64,000 nucleotides of DNA from Burkholderiales bacterium (lineage in GTDB: Bacteria; Pseudomonadota; Gammaproteobacteria; Burkholderiales; Methylophilaceae), in NCBI GenBank assembly GCA_030831475.1, contig JAURKY010000006.1:62001-126000 (forward strand), written 5' to 3'. The translations under genes were made by a program, and so were the position numbers. Shown piece after piece: positions 36,336-46,656 of this stretch. Within the stretch, counting starts at the first letter, position 1. Each line of letters begins with the position of its first letter. Under the pieces are notes generated by a model. The model had not been told where the DNA came from. It ran no database searches and was given only the letters and a program-made list of their open reading frames with translations.

Positions 36336-37745
36336 CTATTTCATATAAAAAATTTTTTCTATTAACTTTTCCTGAAGAGAGGTAGACAATCCGGCTCTTT
36401 GATCATTCATTAAAAAAATAAACATGATCATTTCATTTTGGTTATTTAAAAAAAACCCAGCCATTGCATTAACATCTTTTAATGACCCAGTTTTAAAATG
36501 GCCCCTTGCATTGACAGGCGAATATAACATTCTTTTTTCAAGCGTGCCATCAATTGCAGATATAGGAAATGAGGCGATAATTTCTGGCATCAATGGGTGA
36601 ACATAAATAGCATGAAGTAGCTCTGACAATTGGTAAGCACTTACTTTTATTTTTCTTGATAACCCCGCGCCGTTATCGACGAATAAACCATCAATATTAA
36701 ATCCTTTTAAAATAAACCAGTCATGGATGAATTGATTAACATCCTCCTCGGTAGCTGGCATCATTATTTCTTCAGCCAACATCGTGAGCATTAAATTTCT
36801 TGACATGAGGTTAAGGCTGTATTTGTTAATATCACGAATAAGTTCGCTCAGTGGTGCTGAAAAATGTGAAACAAGAGAGGGAGTTGATGATTTATCTTCA
36901 TTAGCTAATTTTAAATTTCCCTCAAATACACCTCCACTTGAAAGCCAAAGTTTCTTAAAATTTTCCAAAAAATAAATATCATCATCAATCGCATACAAAT
37001 CAATCTCTTTACTCTCACAATCACGACTGATAGATCCTCCAAATATAATTTTCTGCATATTTTTTTCTTTAGATAAATCGTAAGTGATTTTTGACCTCCA
37101 ATTGCGGCACTTATCTTTAGTCAAGCTTATTTGATTTACAACTTCTAGAACCTCAAGATTGGGATCTTTGAAAATTTTAAGTTCATCATTAATGACCTCC
37201 AACTTAAAATTTATTGTATTTGCTTGTATTGAAACAGCATCAGGCAGAACGTTATAGGCTCTCAAAGGGTCGTTATCAAAATTTTTTTCTTGGGACATTG
37301 ATCCAAAATACGTGGAGTCAATAACTAAATCTCCATTAATTTTATAAATCCCAAGTTGTCTTAATCTGACTATCATCTTCTCAAGGTCGTTAACTGAAAA
37401 AGATGCATCACCTCGCCCTTTAAAAATTAAATCTCCCTCTAAAACACCCTCGACAATCTCACCTGAGGGATAAAAGTCTGATTGCCATTTAAAGTTCGGT
37501 CCAAGCTTCTCTATGGCCATGAAAGTTGTAATAATTTTTACTAGAGAAGCAGAGTTAAATAGGGATTGGCTATTGTGTTCAAAATTTAGTTTTTCAGGTT
37601 GGGTTAAATTTTTAACTATCAATGAGTAATTATTGTGATCAAAAGAATAGGAATTAATAATTTTTTTTAAATCAGCATCATTGTCTGCATTTGCAAACCA
37701 TGAGCAAAATAAAAGACAAAATAAAATGATCTTAATGAATTTCAT
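36336..37745 (-). CDS. dacB: D-alanyl-D-alanine carboxypeptidase/endopeptidase (PBP4 family)
   Basis: DacB trims peptidoglycan peptides and cuts cross-links. From ATG 37745 the protein has 469 residues with a signal peptide (ending near FANAD). Penicillin-binding motifs are SxxK as S67-LV-K70, a likely SxN in YSLNLMS, and KTG in HFKTGSLKD. The large insertion between SxxK and SxN is normal for the S13 family. TTG 37751 is a less likely start. It overlaps bioA by 14 nt. Confidence 0.9.
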   Translation of the reverse strand: MKFIKIILFCLLFCSWFANADNDADLKKIINSYSFDHNNYSLIVKNLTQPEKLNFEHNSQSLFNSASLVKIITTFMAIEKLGPNFKWQSDFYPSGEIVEGVLEGDLIFKGRGDASFSVNDLEKMIVRLRQLGIYKINGDLVIDSTYFGSMSQEKNFDNDPLRAYNVLPDAVSIQANTINFKLEVINDELKIFKDPNLEVLEVVNQISLTKDKCRNWRSKITYDLSKEKNMQKIIFGGSISRDCESKEIDLYAIDDDIYFLENFKKLWLSSGGVFEGNLKLANEDKSSTPSLVSHFSAPLSELIRDINKYSLNLMSRNLMLTMLAEEIMMPATEEDVNQFIHDWFILKGFNIDGLFVDNGAGLSRKIKVSAYQLSELLHAIYVHPLMPEIIASFPISAIDGTLEKRMLYSPVNARGHFKTGSLKDVNAMAGFFLNNQNEMIMFIFLMNDQRAGLSTSLQEKLIEKIFYMK

Positions 37746-39033
37746 TTTCAATTGCTTTTTTAATTATTTTGACCATAAACTGCATCTCATTATCAGATAT
37801 ACAATATGGAGGCATGAGATAAACGGTCTGTCCCAGAGGCCTAATAAATAAGCCATGATGAAGACAATTTTTAGTAAAGTTTTCAATATGGACACATTTA
37901 TCTAACTCAAAAGCCCAAATCATCCCCAAATGTCTAAAATTATGAAGGGGTAAATGTTTTATCTCATCCAACAAGACGGTTAATTTTTTTGATTTAATTT
38001 TATTTTGACTAATAATTTTCTCATCTTTAAAAATAGATAATGTCGCTATAGCTGCGCTGCATGCGAGGGGGTTACCGGTATATGAATGTGAATGTAAAAA
38101 ACCATGGCTAATATCATCATCATAAAATGCATTGAAAATATCATTGGAAGCTAAGGTAACTGATAAAGGTAAAAAACCTCCTGTGATACCCTTAGAGAGG
38201 CAGATAAAATCTGGTTTTATATTTGCATGCTCAATTGCAAACATTTTTCCTGTTCGCCCAAAACCTACTGCAACTTCATCAGCAATGAGATGTATATCGT
38301 AATTATTACAAAGCTTTCTTAATCCTGTGAGGTAATTTGGGGAATACATGCCCATCCCCCCGGCACATTGCACCATTGGCTCAATAATAATGGCCGAAAT
38401 CATCTGGCTTTTCTTTTCAAAAACACGTTTTAATTCATTTAATTTTTCTGAAACATATTCTTCTTCTGATTGATCATGCTTTTTAAACCGCCAATCCGGC
38501 GAATCAACTTGAATATGGCTTCGTAAAAGTTGTTGATAGTTTCTTTGAAATAAAGGTACAGATGTTACTGACAATGCGCCTAAAGTCTCTCCATGATAAC
38601 TATTTTTTAAATAAACAATTTTATTTTTTTTAGGTTGTCTTTTTAGCGACCAATAATGAGTGCTCATTTTGATGGCAATTTCAATGGCATTGGCACCATC
38701 ACTGCCATAAAAACAGTGGCCTAATTTTGTCAATTTGTTAAGCTTTGCAGACAAGTTGATCACAGGCTCATGGGTGAGTCCAGCTATCATCGTGTGTTCA
38801 AGTTGATTCATTTGCTTTTTAATTGCAGCTTTAATTTTTGGATGATTATGTCCAAAGAGATTAACCCACCAAGAACTGATAGCATCAAGGTAACGTTTCC
38901 CATCAAAATCATACAGCCAAACCCCTTTTGCTTTTTTTATGGGAATTAATGGGTTAGTTTCAAAATGTTTCATTTGTGAGCACGGATGCCAAACATGTTT
39001 GAGACTTTTTATTGAAATGCTTTGATTATTCAT
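37732..39033 (-). CDS. bioA: Adenosylmethionine-8-amino-7-oxononanoate aminotransferase
   Basis: BioA makes 7,8-diaminopelargonic acid in biotin synthesis with S-adenosylmethionine as amino donor. The PLP-binding lysine lies in CLSKGITGGFLPLS. Other motifs are VWHPCSQMKHF at the start, WWVNLFGHNHP, and YHGETLGALSV. ATG 39033 is chosen, and the nine-residue longer GTG form would overlap the upstream gene. It follows the aldo/keto reductase by 5 nt. Other bio genes are not in the window. Confidence 0.94.
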   Translation of the reverse strand: MNNQSISIKSLKHVWHPCSQMKHFETNPLIPIKKAKGVWLYDFDGKRYLDAISSWWVNLFGHNHPKIKAAIKKQMNQLEHTMIAGLTHEPVINLSAKLNKLTKLGHCFYGSDGANAIEIAIKMSTHYWSLKRQPKKNKIVYLKNSYHGETLGALSVTSVPLFQRNYQQLLRSHIQVDSPDWRFKKHDQSEEEYVSEKLNELKRVFEKKSQMISAIIIEPMVQCAGGMGMYSPNYLTGLRKLCNNYDIHLIADEVAVGFGRTGKMFAIEHANIKPDFICLSKGITGGFLPLSVTLASNDIFNAFYDDDISHGFLHSHSYTGNPLACSAAIATLSIFKDEKIISQNKIKSKKLTVLLDEIKHLPLHNFRHLGMIWAFELDKCVHIENFTKNCLHHGLFIRPLGQTVYLMPPYCISDNEMQFMVKIIKKAIENEIH

Positions 39034-39038
39034 GAAAA

Positions 39039-40106
39039 TTAGGGCGCTGGATTCATACACTGAAGATGGATATTTTCAATGTCTTTAAGGATTTCATCTG
39101 ACAACTGAGTTGAGTATGCTGCAACATTTTCTTTTAATTGACTAAGCTTAGTTGCGCCAAGAATTGTGCTCGTCACGAACCATTGACTCATAACAAAGCT
39201 AAGGGCCATTTGAGTTAAAGACATTTCATATTGTTGGGAGAGTTCTAAGTATTTCTCAACTGCGCCAGGCACACCTGGTTTATTAAACCGTTTAGCATAC
39301 CCTTCAAATAAGGTGACTCGGCCTTTTTCTCTTGGATTAAGTATATATTTCCCCGTCAAATGACCAAAAGCTAAGGGAGAGTAAGCAAAAAAGCCAACCT
39401 TCTCGCGAAATAAAATCTCCGTCATTCCCAATTCAGCTGCCCGATTAATTAAACTGTAACTATTTTGCACAGCATTAATTAAAGGTAAATTTTCCGACCT
39501 TGCAACTCTCAAAAACTCCATAACACCCCATGGCCATTCATTTGATAGTGCAATGTATCTGGCTTTTCCATCACGAATAAACTTCTGTAAGGTTTTTAAT
39601 TGCTCTTCTATCGATACCCAATGAATTTGCTCGTTGTTTATAAAATCATCCTTAGGCTCAAATTTGTATTGCCCAAACATCGGCACATTCCTCTCGGGCC
39701 AATGCAGATATAAAATATCAACATAGTCTGTCTTAAGTCGCTTCAAAGATTCATCAAGAGCTTCAGTCATATTTTTTTCATCAAGCGATGTAGGTCCTCC
39801 CCTAATCCATTTCAAACTCCTTCGTGGACCTGCAATTTTTGTCGAGAGAACAATACTTTCTCGATTAATTTTTTTCAGCCAATTGCCTAGGATGGTTTCT
39901 GTTCGCGTATAGGTTTCCGCTTTTGGGGGGACAGGATAAAGCTCGGCACAATCGATGCTATTAATGCCTATGGATAACGCATAATCTAATTGCTCAAAGG
40001 CTTCTTCTTGGTTATTTTGATCACCAAAAGTCATGGTGCCCAAAGTAATAGGAGTGACCTTTAATTCGGAGGCCCCCACATTGATGTAATCTTTTTTTTC
40101 AAACAT
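39039..40106 (-). CDS. Aldo/keto reductase (Tas-like)
   Basis: The 355-residue NADPH-dependent oxidoreductase shows the AKR barrel. Motifs are LGTMTFGDQNNQEEAFEQLD, DCAELYPVPP with the catalytic tyrosine, ALSNEWPWG and QNSYSLINRAAE. Length and the YPVPP...ET sequence resemble E. coli Tas. The physiological substrate is unknown. It is upstream of bioA on the same strand and divergent from groES. Confidence 0.88.
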   Translation of the reverse strand: MFEKKDYINVGASELKVTPITLGTMTFGDQNNQEEAFEQLDYALSIGINSIDCAELYPVPPKAETYTRTETILGNWLKKINRESIVLSTKIAGPRRSLKWIRGGPTSLDEKNMTEALDESLKRLKTDYVDILYLHWPERNVPMFGQYKFEPKDDFINNEQIHWVSIEEQLKTLQKFIRDGKARYIALSNEWPWGVMEFLRVARSENLPLINAVQNSYSLINRAAELGMTEILFREKVGFFAYSPLAFGHLTGKYILNPREKGRVTLFEGYAKRFNKPGVPGAVEKYLELSQQYEMSLTQMALSFVMSQWFVTSTILGATKLSQLKENVAAYSTQLSDEILKDIENIHLQCMNPAP

Positions 40107-40151
40107 TTTTATTAAAAATCAGCCATTTATACAAAAAAAGTTTTATTTACT

Positions 40152-40181
40152 CTTGAATTTTACAGCATTCATCCCTATTAT
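40152..40181 (+). promoter_or_regulatory. groESL promoter with overlapping sigma-32-like and sigma-70-like elements
   Basis: CTTGAA (40152-40157) and CCCTATTA (40173-40180) are 15 nt apart and resemble a heat-shock sigma-32 promoter. TTGAAT (40153-40158) and TATTAT (40176-40181) are 17 nt apart and resemble a sigma-70 promoter. Both readings occupy the same bases. The downstream edge runs into the CIRCE operator, so repressor binding would cover the start of transcription. Confidence 0.6.
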
Positions 40182-40207
40182 TAGCACTCTGCATCAGAGA
40201 GTGCTAA
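40181..40207 (+). promoter_or_regulatory. CIRCE operator (HrcA binding site)
   Basis: TTAGCACTC (40181-40189), a 9-nt spacer, and GAGTGCTAA (40199-40207) match the CIRCE consensus exactly with no mismatch. HrcA represses groE genes through this element and loses activity in heat stress. groES follows at 40258. The hrcA gene is not in the window. Confidence 0.97.
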
Positions 40208-40257
40208 TTGAGCACTGAAAAATTATTTTAAGAATACACTACTAGGAGATTTAACAA

Positions 40258-40548
40258 ATGAAAATTCGTCCTTTACATGATCGAGTAATTGTAAAGCGTC
40301 TTGAAGAAGAACGCACCACCGCCTCTGGAATTGTGATTCCAGACAGTGCCTCTGGCGAAAAACCAGACCAAGGTGTTGTTCAAGCAGTCGGTAATGGCAA
40401 AATTTTAGAAGATGGAACTACGCGTACATTAGATGTAAAAGTTGGCGACAAGGTGCTCTTTGGCAAATATGCTGGGCAAGAAGTCAAGGTTGACGGTGAT
40501 GAACTTCTCGTAATGCGCGAAGAGGACATCATGGGTATTGTTGAATAA
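40258..40548 (+). CDS. groES: Co-chaperonin GroES
   Basis: The 96-residue lid of the chaperonin cage. [14 protein letters not shown] is the family start, the mobile loop [15 protein letters not shown] is intact, and the protein ends EEDIMGIVE. It is preceded by a perfect CIRCE element and a plausible heat-shock promoter, with an AGGAG ribosome binding site before the ATG. groEL follows 23 nt downstream. Confidence 0.99.
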   Translation: MKIRPLHDRVIVKRLEEERTTASGIVIPDSASGEKPDQGVVQAVGNGKILEDGTTRTLDVKVGDKVLFGKYAGQEVKVDGDELLVMREEDIMGIVE

Positions 40549-40568
40549 TTTAGAGAATTGGAGAATAA

Positions 40569-42221
<1,653 letters not shown>

Positions 42222-42242
42222 ATCATAGGTTCATTCATAAAT

Positions 42243-42271
42243 AAAAAAGGCCTCATAATGAGGCCTTTTTT
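42243..42271 (+). terminator. Intrinsic terminator after groEL
   Basis: AAAAAAGGCCTCAT (42243-42256) pairs with ATGAGGCCTTTTTT (42258-42271), followed by a T-rich tract. It lies 22 nt downstream of the groEL stop and is long enough to end the groESL transcript efficiently. Confidence 0.93.
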
Positions 42272-42273
42272 AT

Positions 42274-42309
42274 TGCTGATATCTAAGGGAGGAATTAAAC
42301 ATATCAGCA
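42274..42309. repeat. Second inverted repeat after the groESL terminator
   Basis: TGCTGATAT (42274-42282) and ATATCAGCA (42301-42309) form a perfect 9-bp dyad around an 18-nt loop. It follows the groEL terminator by 2 nt and lies about 85 nt upstream of uvrD. The loop contains a purine-rich AGGGAGG. It may be a hairpin in the uvrD leader, a protein-binding site or a second terminator, but only one of its flanks has a short T-run. Confidence 0.5.
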
Positions 42310-42394
42310 GTTTTACGCCTATTATGACTTAATAATCATAAAAAAGTTCGTCAAAAAAATAAAAGATATTAAAAAATCATGTAGCATTATTGCC

Positions 42395-44554
42395 ATGCAA
42401 ATTGCTCGTCATCAAATCAGTTTTTTACAAGATCTCAATGAAAAACAATTCGAAGCTGTAACTTTAGATAGTGGATCTGCTCTTGTTCTAGCAGGAGCTG
42501 GAAGCGGTAAAACACGGGTTCTAACCTCCCGTATCTCCTGGCTTATTCATAATCAAATTGTTGGTCCAGGTGGTCTTCTTGCTGTGACCTTTACCAATAA
42601 AGCGGCTCGTGAAATGATTACCAGAATAACAGCCCAACTCCCAATCAACACCAGAGGTATGTGGATTGGAACATTTCATGGCTTATGCAATCGCTTTTTA
42701 AGGCTCCATCACATTGATGCAAATTTACCTGAAACTTTTCAAATCTTAGATAGCCAAGATCAATTATCTGCCATTAAAAGGCTTATGCGTTCTATGAATG
42801 TAGATGAGGATAATTTTCCTCCACGTGAAGTTCAATATCATATTAATGGGTACAAAGAAGAAGGCTTGAGATCGAAAGTAATCAAACCTTACGATAATCA
42901 CTCAAAAAAAATAATTGAAATCTATGCTGAGTATGAAAAACAATGTCAAAAAGAGGGAGTTGTGGACTTTGCAGAACTTCTTTTGCGATGCTATGAAGTA
43001 CTTAGAGATAATCCTCAACTATTACATCATTATCAAGAGAGGTTTAGTCACCTTTTAATTGATGAGTTCCAAGATACCAGTGAACTTCAATATAAGTGGA
43101 TCAAGCTTCTAGCAGGAGACAAAAATCAAGTGTTTGCTGTAGGTGATGACGATCAATCGATCTACAGCTTCCGTGGTGCACGAGTAGGTAACATGAAGGA
43201 TCTACAAAAAGATTTTAAGATCAAGGATGTTATTAAGCTTGAACAAAATTATAGATCGAAAAATAATATTCTTAATGCCGCTAATGCAATTATTAGTAAT
43301 AATGAGGATCGTTTAGGAAAAAATTTATGGACTGACTTAGGTCATGGTGATCCTATTCGCCAATACGTCGCGATCAGCGATCTTGATGAAGCTAATTTTA
43401 TTATTGATGAGGTAAAACAACTTCATCGTTCAGGGCTAAATTATTCCCAAATAGCAATTCTTTACCGAAGTAACGCTCAATCAAGAGTCATTGAACATGC
43501 GATTGTTTCAAACAATATTCCATACCGTGTCTACGGTGGGTTAAGGTTCTTTGAGCGTGCAGAGGTCAAACATGCACTTGCTTACCTAAGGCTCATTTCA
43601 AATAAAAGCGACGATAATGCATTACTTAGAATTATTAATTTTCCTGCACGAGGTATAGGTTCAAAATCATTAGAAAAATTACAAGATGAAGCTAAGCTCA
43701 AAAATGTTTCTCTTTGGGAAGCAGCAAATGCAAGTCCACAAAACACTTCTAACCTTAAAAAAGGTATTCCATATTTTGTTGAGTTAATAAAAACGATTGA
43801 GGATGAAATTCATGGGCTCACCATTGCTGAGTCGATTGACATCATTAACGAAAGATCAGGCTTGTTACAACATTATCAAAATGACAAAGATGGTTTAGAC
43901 AGAATATCAAACCTACAAGAGCTTGTATCTGCAGCGGTAACATTTGCTGACAGCTCAGAAATCGACAATGCATCCCTTAATCTCGTCGAGTTTTTAAATT
44001 ACACCTCGTTAGAGAGTGGTGAATTGCAAGCATCCTCAGATCAGGATGCCCTTCAACTTATGACGATTCACTCTGCAAAAGGCCTAGAATTTGAAACTGT
44101 CTTTATTACAGGTTTAGAGGATGGCTTATGTCCTCACGAGCAAAGTATGTCCGAGCCCAATGGGCTTGAGGAGGAAAGAAGGTTAATGTACGTTGCCGTT
44201 ACAAGGGCCAAAATAAAACTGTATCTAACACTTTCTCAATCAAGAATGTTGCATGGTCAAACGCAATATAATATTCCATCAAGATTTTTGGATGAAATTC
44301 CAGAGGAACTTGTTAAAGCGCTCAATACTGCTAAAAGACAGGATGTCCTGACTCAGCCTATTCGCAACTTCATGCCAACTTCGAATACAAGCTATCCATG
44401 GAAAATTGGCACGAACCTTAATCATCCAAAATTTGGTAATGGAGTAGTGACAGGTTATGAAGGTGAACAACATGATTTAAGAATACAAGTTAAATTTTCG
44501 AGCCATGGCATTAAATGGCTAGCCCTTGAATATGCAAAATTAACTGAAATTTAA
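42395..44554 (+). CDS. uvrD: UvrD/Rep-type superfamily 1 DNA helicase
   Basis: The 719-residue helicase unwinds DNA in nucleotide-excision and mismatch repair. Walker A is GAGSGKTR (34-41). Other motifs are DEFQDTS, DDDQSIYSFRGA, YRSNAQSR and VTRAKIKLYLT. The C-terminal tail GTNLNHPKFGNGVVTGYEG is the Tudor-like RNA polymerase-interaction domain seen in UvrD and PcrA. It converges with the next gene, with 1 nt between stop codons. Confidence 0.93.
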   Translation: MQIARHQISFLQDLNEKQFEAVTLDSGSALVLAGAGSGKTRVLTSRISWLIHNQIVGPGGLLAVTFTNKAAREMITRITAQLPINTRGMWIGTFHGLCNRFLRLHHIDANLPETFQILDSQDQLSAIKRLMRSMNVDEDNFPPREVQYHINGYKEEGLRSKVIKPYDNHSKKIIEIYAEYEKQCQKEGVVDFAELLLRCYEVLRDNPQLLHHYQERFSHLLIDEFQDTSELQYKWIKLLAGDKNQVFAVGDDDQSIYSFRGARVGNMKDLQKDFKIKDVIKLEQNYRSKNNILNAANAIISNNEDRLGKNLWTDLGHGDPIRQYVAISDLDEANFIIDEVKQLHRSGLNYSQIAILYRSNAQSRVIEHAIVSNNIPYRVYGGLRFFERAEVKHALAYLRLISNKSDDNALLRIINFPARGIGSKSLEKLQDEAKLKNVSLWEAANASPQNTSNLKKGIPYFVELIKTIEDEIHGLTIAESIDIINERSGLLQHYQNDKDGLDRISNLQELVSAAVTFADSSEIDNASLNLVEFLNYTSLESGELQASSDQDALQLMTIHSAKGLEFETVFITGLEDGLCPHEQSMSEPNGLEEERRLMYVAVTRAKIKLYLTLSQSRMLHGQTQYNIPSRFLDEIPEELVKALNTAKRQDVLTQPIRNFMPTSNTSYPWKIGTNLNHPKFGNGVVTGYEGEQHDLRIQVKFSSHGIKWLALEYAKLTEI

Positions 44555-44555
44555 A

Positions 44556-45308
44556 TCATTTAAAGATAGTTTTGTAAGTAATGCCTTGGAAAGCAAAAGT
44601 AAGAGCAAAATAAATTGTAACCAATATTAAAATAAAAAAGCTTGATAGGAACGATGACAAGCTTAACGACAAAAAGCTCATTGAGGATGTAATAAAACTC
44701 ACAATAAAAATTACTAGCAAAAAGATACTAATAAAAAAGAGCCAAGATAACAATAATGGGATTAAATAAATCAAGCATGCAGCAAAACTCGATTTAATTG
44801 ACTTTAAAAAATTGTAATTTTTGAAAACAATCAGTAATGGCGCAAACCATGTCAACATAATAAATGGAATGGTAGCCAATAAAATTTTAATGAGAATCGG
44901 ACTTATTAGGTTAAAGGAAATCTTCTCTAATTCTGATGATTTAGTTAGCTCAATAATTCTTGTCATATCCGCACTCAACCATGCGCTCAAAAAAATGGTG
45001 TACGCAATAGATAGAATGCCCACAAAAATTAAATGTGAAAGTTTTTGCCTTAATAAATTAAATAGCATTTTTATATCAAGTGCCTGGCCATTTAATTTGC
45101 TAAGATAATTACCTACAATTAGTATGGTGACAAAAGGCCATAGGATGATAAGCAAAGGACTTAATACATTAAGCCCAGGTGTGGCAGGTACAAACATATA
45201 AAACATTAGATAAAACATTCCTGCCAAAAGCGAAAAACGAATATGTCGCTTTAAAAGACTAAAACTTTCATAAATCCATTGATAGGTTTGATTTATATTC
45301 TTTTTCAT
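44556..45308 (-). CDS. BPSS1780-like polytopic membrane protein
   Basis: The 250-residue protein has six or so hydrophobic segments and little else. The N-terminus YQWIYESFSLLKRHI and the pair of helices after it resemble the BPSS1780 family of Betaproteobacteria. No function is established. It starts 4 nt inside thrB (ATGA), which suggests cotranslation with homoserine kinase, though a metabolic link is not obvious. Confidence 0.7.
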   Translation of the reverse strand: MKKNINQTYQWIYESFSLLKRHIRFSLLAGMFYLMFYMFVPATPGLNVLSPLLIILWPFVTILIVGNYLSKLNGQALDIKMLFNLLRQKLSHLIFVGILSIAYTIFLSAWLSADMTRIIELTKSSELEKISFNLISPILIKILLATIPFIMLTWFAPLLIVFKNYNFLKSIKSSFAACLIYLIPLLLSWLFFISIFLLVIFIVSFITSSMSFLSLSLSSFLSSFFILILVTIYFALTFAFQGITYKTIFK

Positions 45309-46228
45309 TGAGATGCCTGATGATAAATTAATAGCTGCTTAAATACATCAGGGGGCTTGATATTGGTCAATTCCCCTTCTTTAGCATTATAAAAGTCAAA
45401 AAGGCGTGATAGAAAAAATCTCATTGCAGCAAACCTCAGCGCACAATTTAAGTGCTCACACTCAGTCGGCTCAAGCTCTCTGATTGACTCATAACCATCA
45501 ATTAGGGACAAAAATTTTTCATGATCAAAAGAATTTTGATGGCAACACCAATCATTCGCAGTAATCGCAATATCTAAAATAAAAATATCATGACAGGCAT
45601 AATAAAAATCAATGATGCCGGCAATTTGATTATCTTTAAATAATACATTGTCTCTAAAAAGGTCAGCGTGAATGATGCCAGAAGGTAATCCCTCAAGCGA
45701 ATTTTCCTCTAAAAAATTTAATTCAGTTTTTATTAAATTTCTTTCATCCTGAGTTAAATGCTTAATAATATTGCTAAAGGTTTTATTCATCCACATCAGG
45801 CTACGAGGATTTTTTTGATAATCTAAGAAAGTTTTGGATGCCATATGGATCTTAGCTAAAGCCACCCCTATTTCAAAGCAAGCATTACTATCAACATCTT
45901 GAATTTCTTGTCCTTTAATGAATGAAACAAGCAGTGAAGGTTTTCTATTTAATTCGCCAATAAGTTTTTGATCCATCATTGCAACAGGACAAGGGCAGGC
46001 AATGCCTTCATGAGATAAGTGAGCCATCAAATCAACATAGAAATTAAGTTCATTTTGATGTGCATGTTCAAAAATAGTTAATATATAATTGTCATCTTTT
46101 GTAACGACTAAATAATTCGAATTTGTTACCCCAGAAGATATGCCCTTATAGTCAATAAGGTCACTTAGATCATACTGCTTAAGATAATTTACGAGGTCTT
46201 CACGCTCAACTGAAGTGTAAACTGCCAT
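45305..46228 (-). CDS. thrB: Homoserine kinase (ThrB2 type)
   Basis: Homoserine kinase phosphorylates homoserine in threonine synthesis. This 307-residue protein has the aminoglycoside phosphotransferase fold rather than the GHMP fold of E. coli ThrB. Motifs are GISSGVTNSNYLV at the N-terminus, catalytic HADLFRDNVLF and IIDFYYACHDIFILDIAI. This form is usual in Betaproteobacteria. It is cotranscribed with DUF2782 upstream and the membrane protein downstream. Confidence 0.94.
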   Translation of the reverse strand: MAVYTSVEREDLVNYLKQYDLSDLIDYKGISSGVTNSNYLVVTKDDNYILTIFEHAHQNELNFYVDLMAHLSHEGIACPCPVAMMDQKLIGELNRKPSLLVSFIKGQEIQDVDSNACFEIGVALAKIHMASKTFLDYQKNPRSLMWMNKTFSNIIKHLTQDERNLIKTELNFLEENSLEGLPSGIIHADLFRDNVLFKDNQIAGIIDFYYACHDIFILDIAITANDWCCHQNSFDHEKFLSLIDGYESIRELEPTECEHLNCALRFAAMRFFLSRLFDFYNAKEGELTNIKPPDVFKQLLIYHQASQ

Positions 46229-46242
46229 AAATTAGTGAATAA

Positions 46243-46587
46243 CTAAAAGGTAAACAGAACCCACTGAGGCACATTCATTGGGGCGGTTGGGTCATCATAC
46301 CTTACCCAGTCAGCCTCAACATTACTTTTATACAAGTAATATGAGGGTGCATTTTTTGGGGAAACTTTGATCATATAAAGTTGACCATTAACTCTATACT
46401 CTTCAACAAACTTTTCCTCATCTTTCCTAATTGTAACCTCAGGCTCATTGATATAATCAGAGTCAACAATCGATGGAGGGGGATGAATTTCTTCGAAAAC
46501 TTCCCTATCCTCTGCATACAAATTTAAGCTAATCATTAATGATGAAATGATTATAAAAAAGCTTTCTAATCTAAAAATAGTTTTCAT
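46243..46587 (-). CDS. DUF2782 family exported protein
   Basis: The 114-residue protein has an N-terminal signal-like helix (about 5-25) and a short charged mature domain. Motifs EVTIRKDEEKFVEEYRVNGQ and MIKVSPKNAPSYYL match DUF2782, which occurs beside polA and thrB in many Betaproteobacteria. The function is unknown. It is divergent from polA with a 69-nt gap. Confidence 0.85.
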   Translation of the reverse strand: MKTIFRLESFFIIISSLMISLNLYAEDREVFEEIHPPPSIVDSDYINEPEVTIRKDEEKFVEEYRVNGQLYMIKVSPKNAPSYYLYKSNVEADWVRYDDPTAPMNVPQWVLFTF

Positions 46588-46644
46588 GCAGATAATTCTA
46601 TCAAAATAAACATCTTACAAGTAAGCATTTAAATAAAAAACTTT

Positions 46645-46650
46645 TATAAT
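46645..46650 (+). promoter_or_regulatory. -10 element close to the polA start
   Basis: A perfect TATAAT lies 6 nt before the polA ATG. With the normal 6-8 nt spacing to the transcription start, the mRNA would begin at or within 1 nt of the ATG. No ribosome binding site is seen before the ATG and the matching -35 region is weak. This points to a possible leaderless transcript. Confidence 0.5.
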
Positions 46651-46656
46651 GAATTT

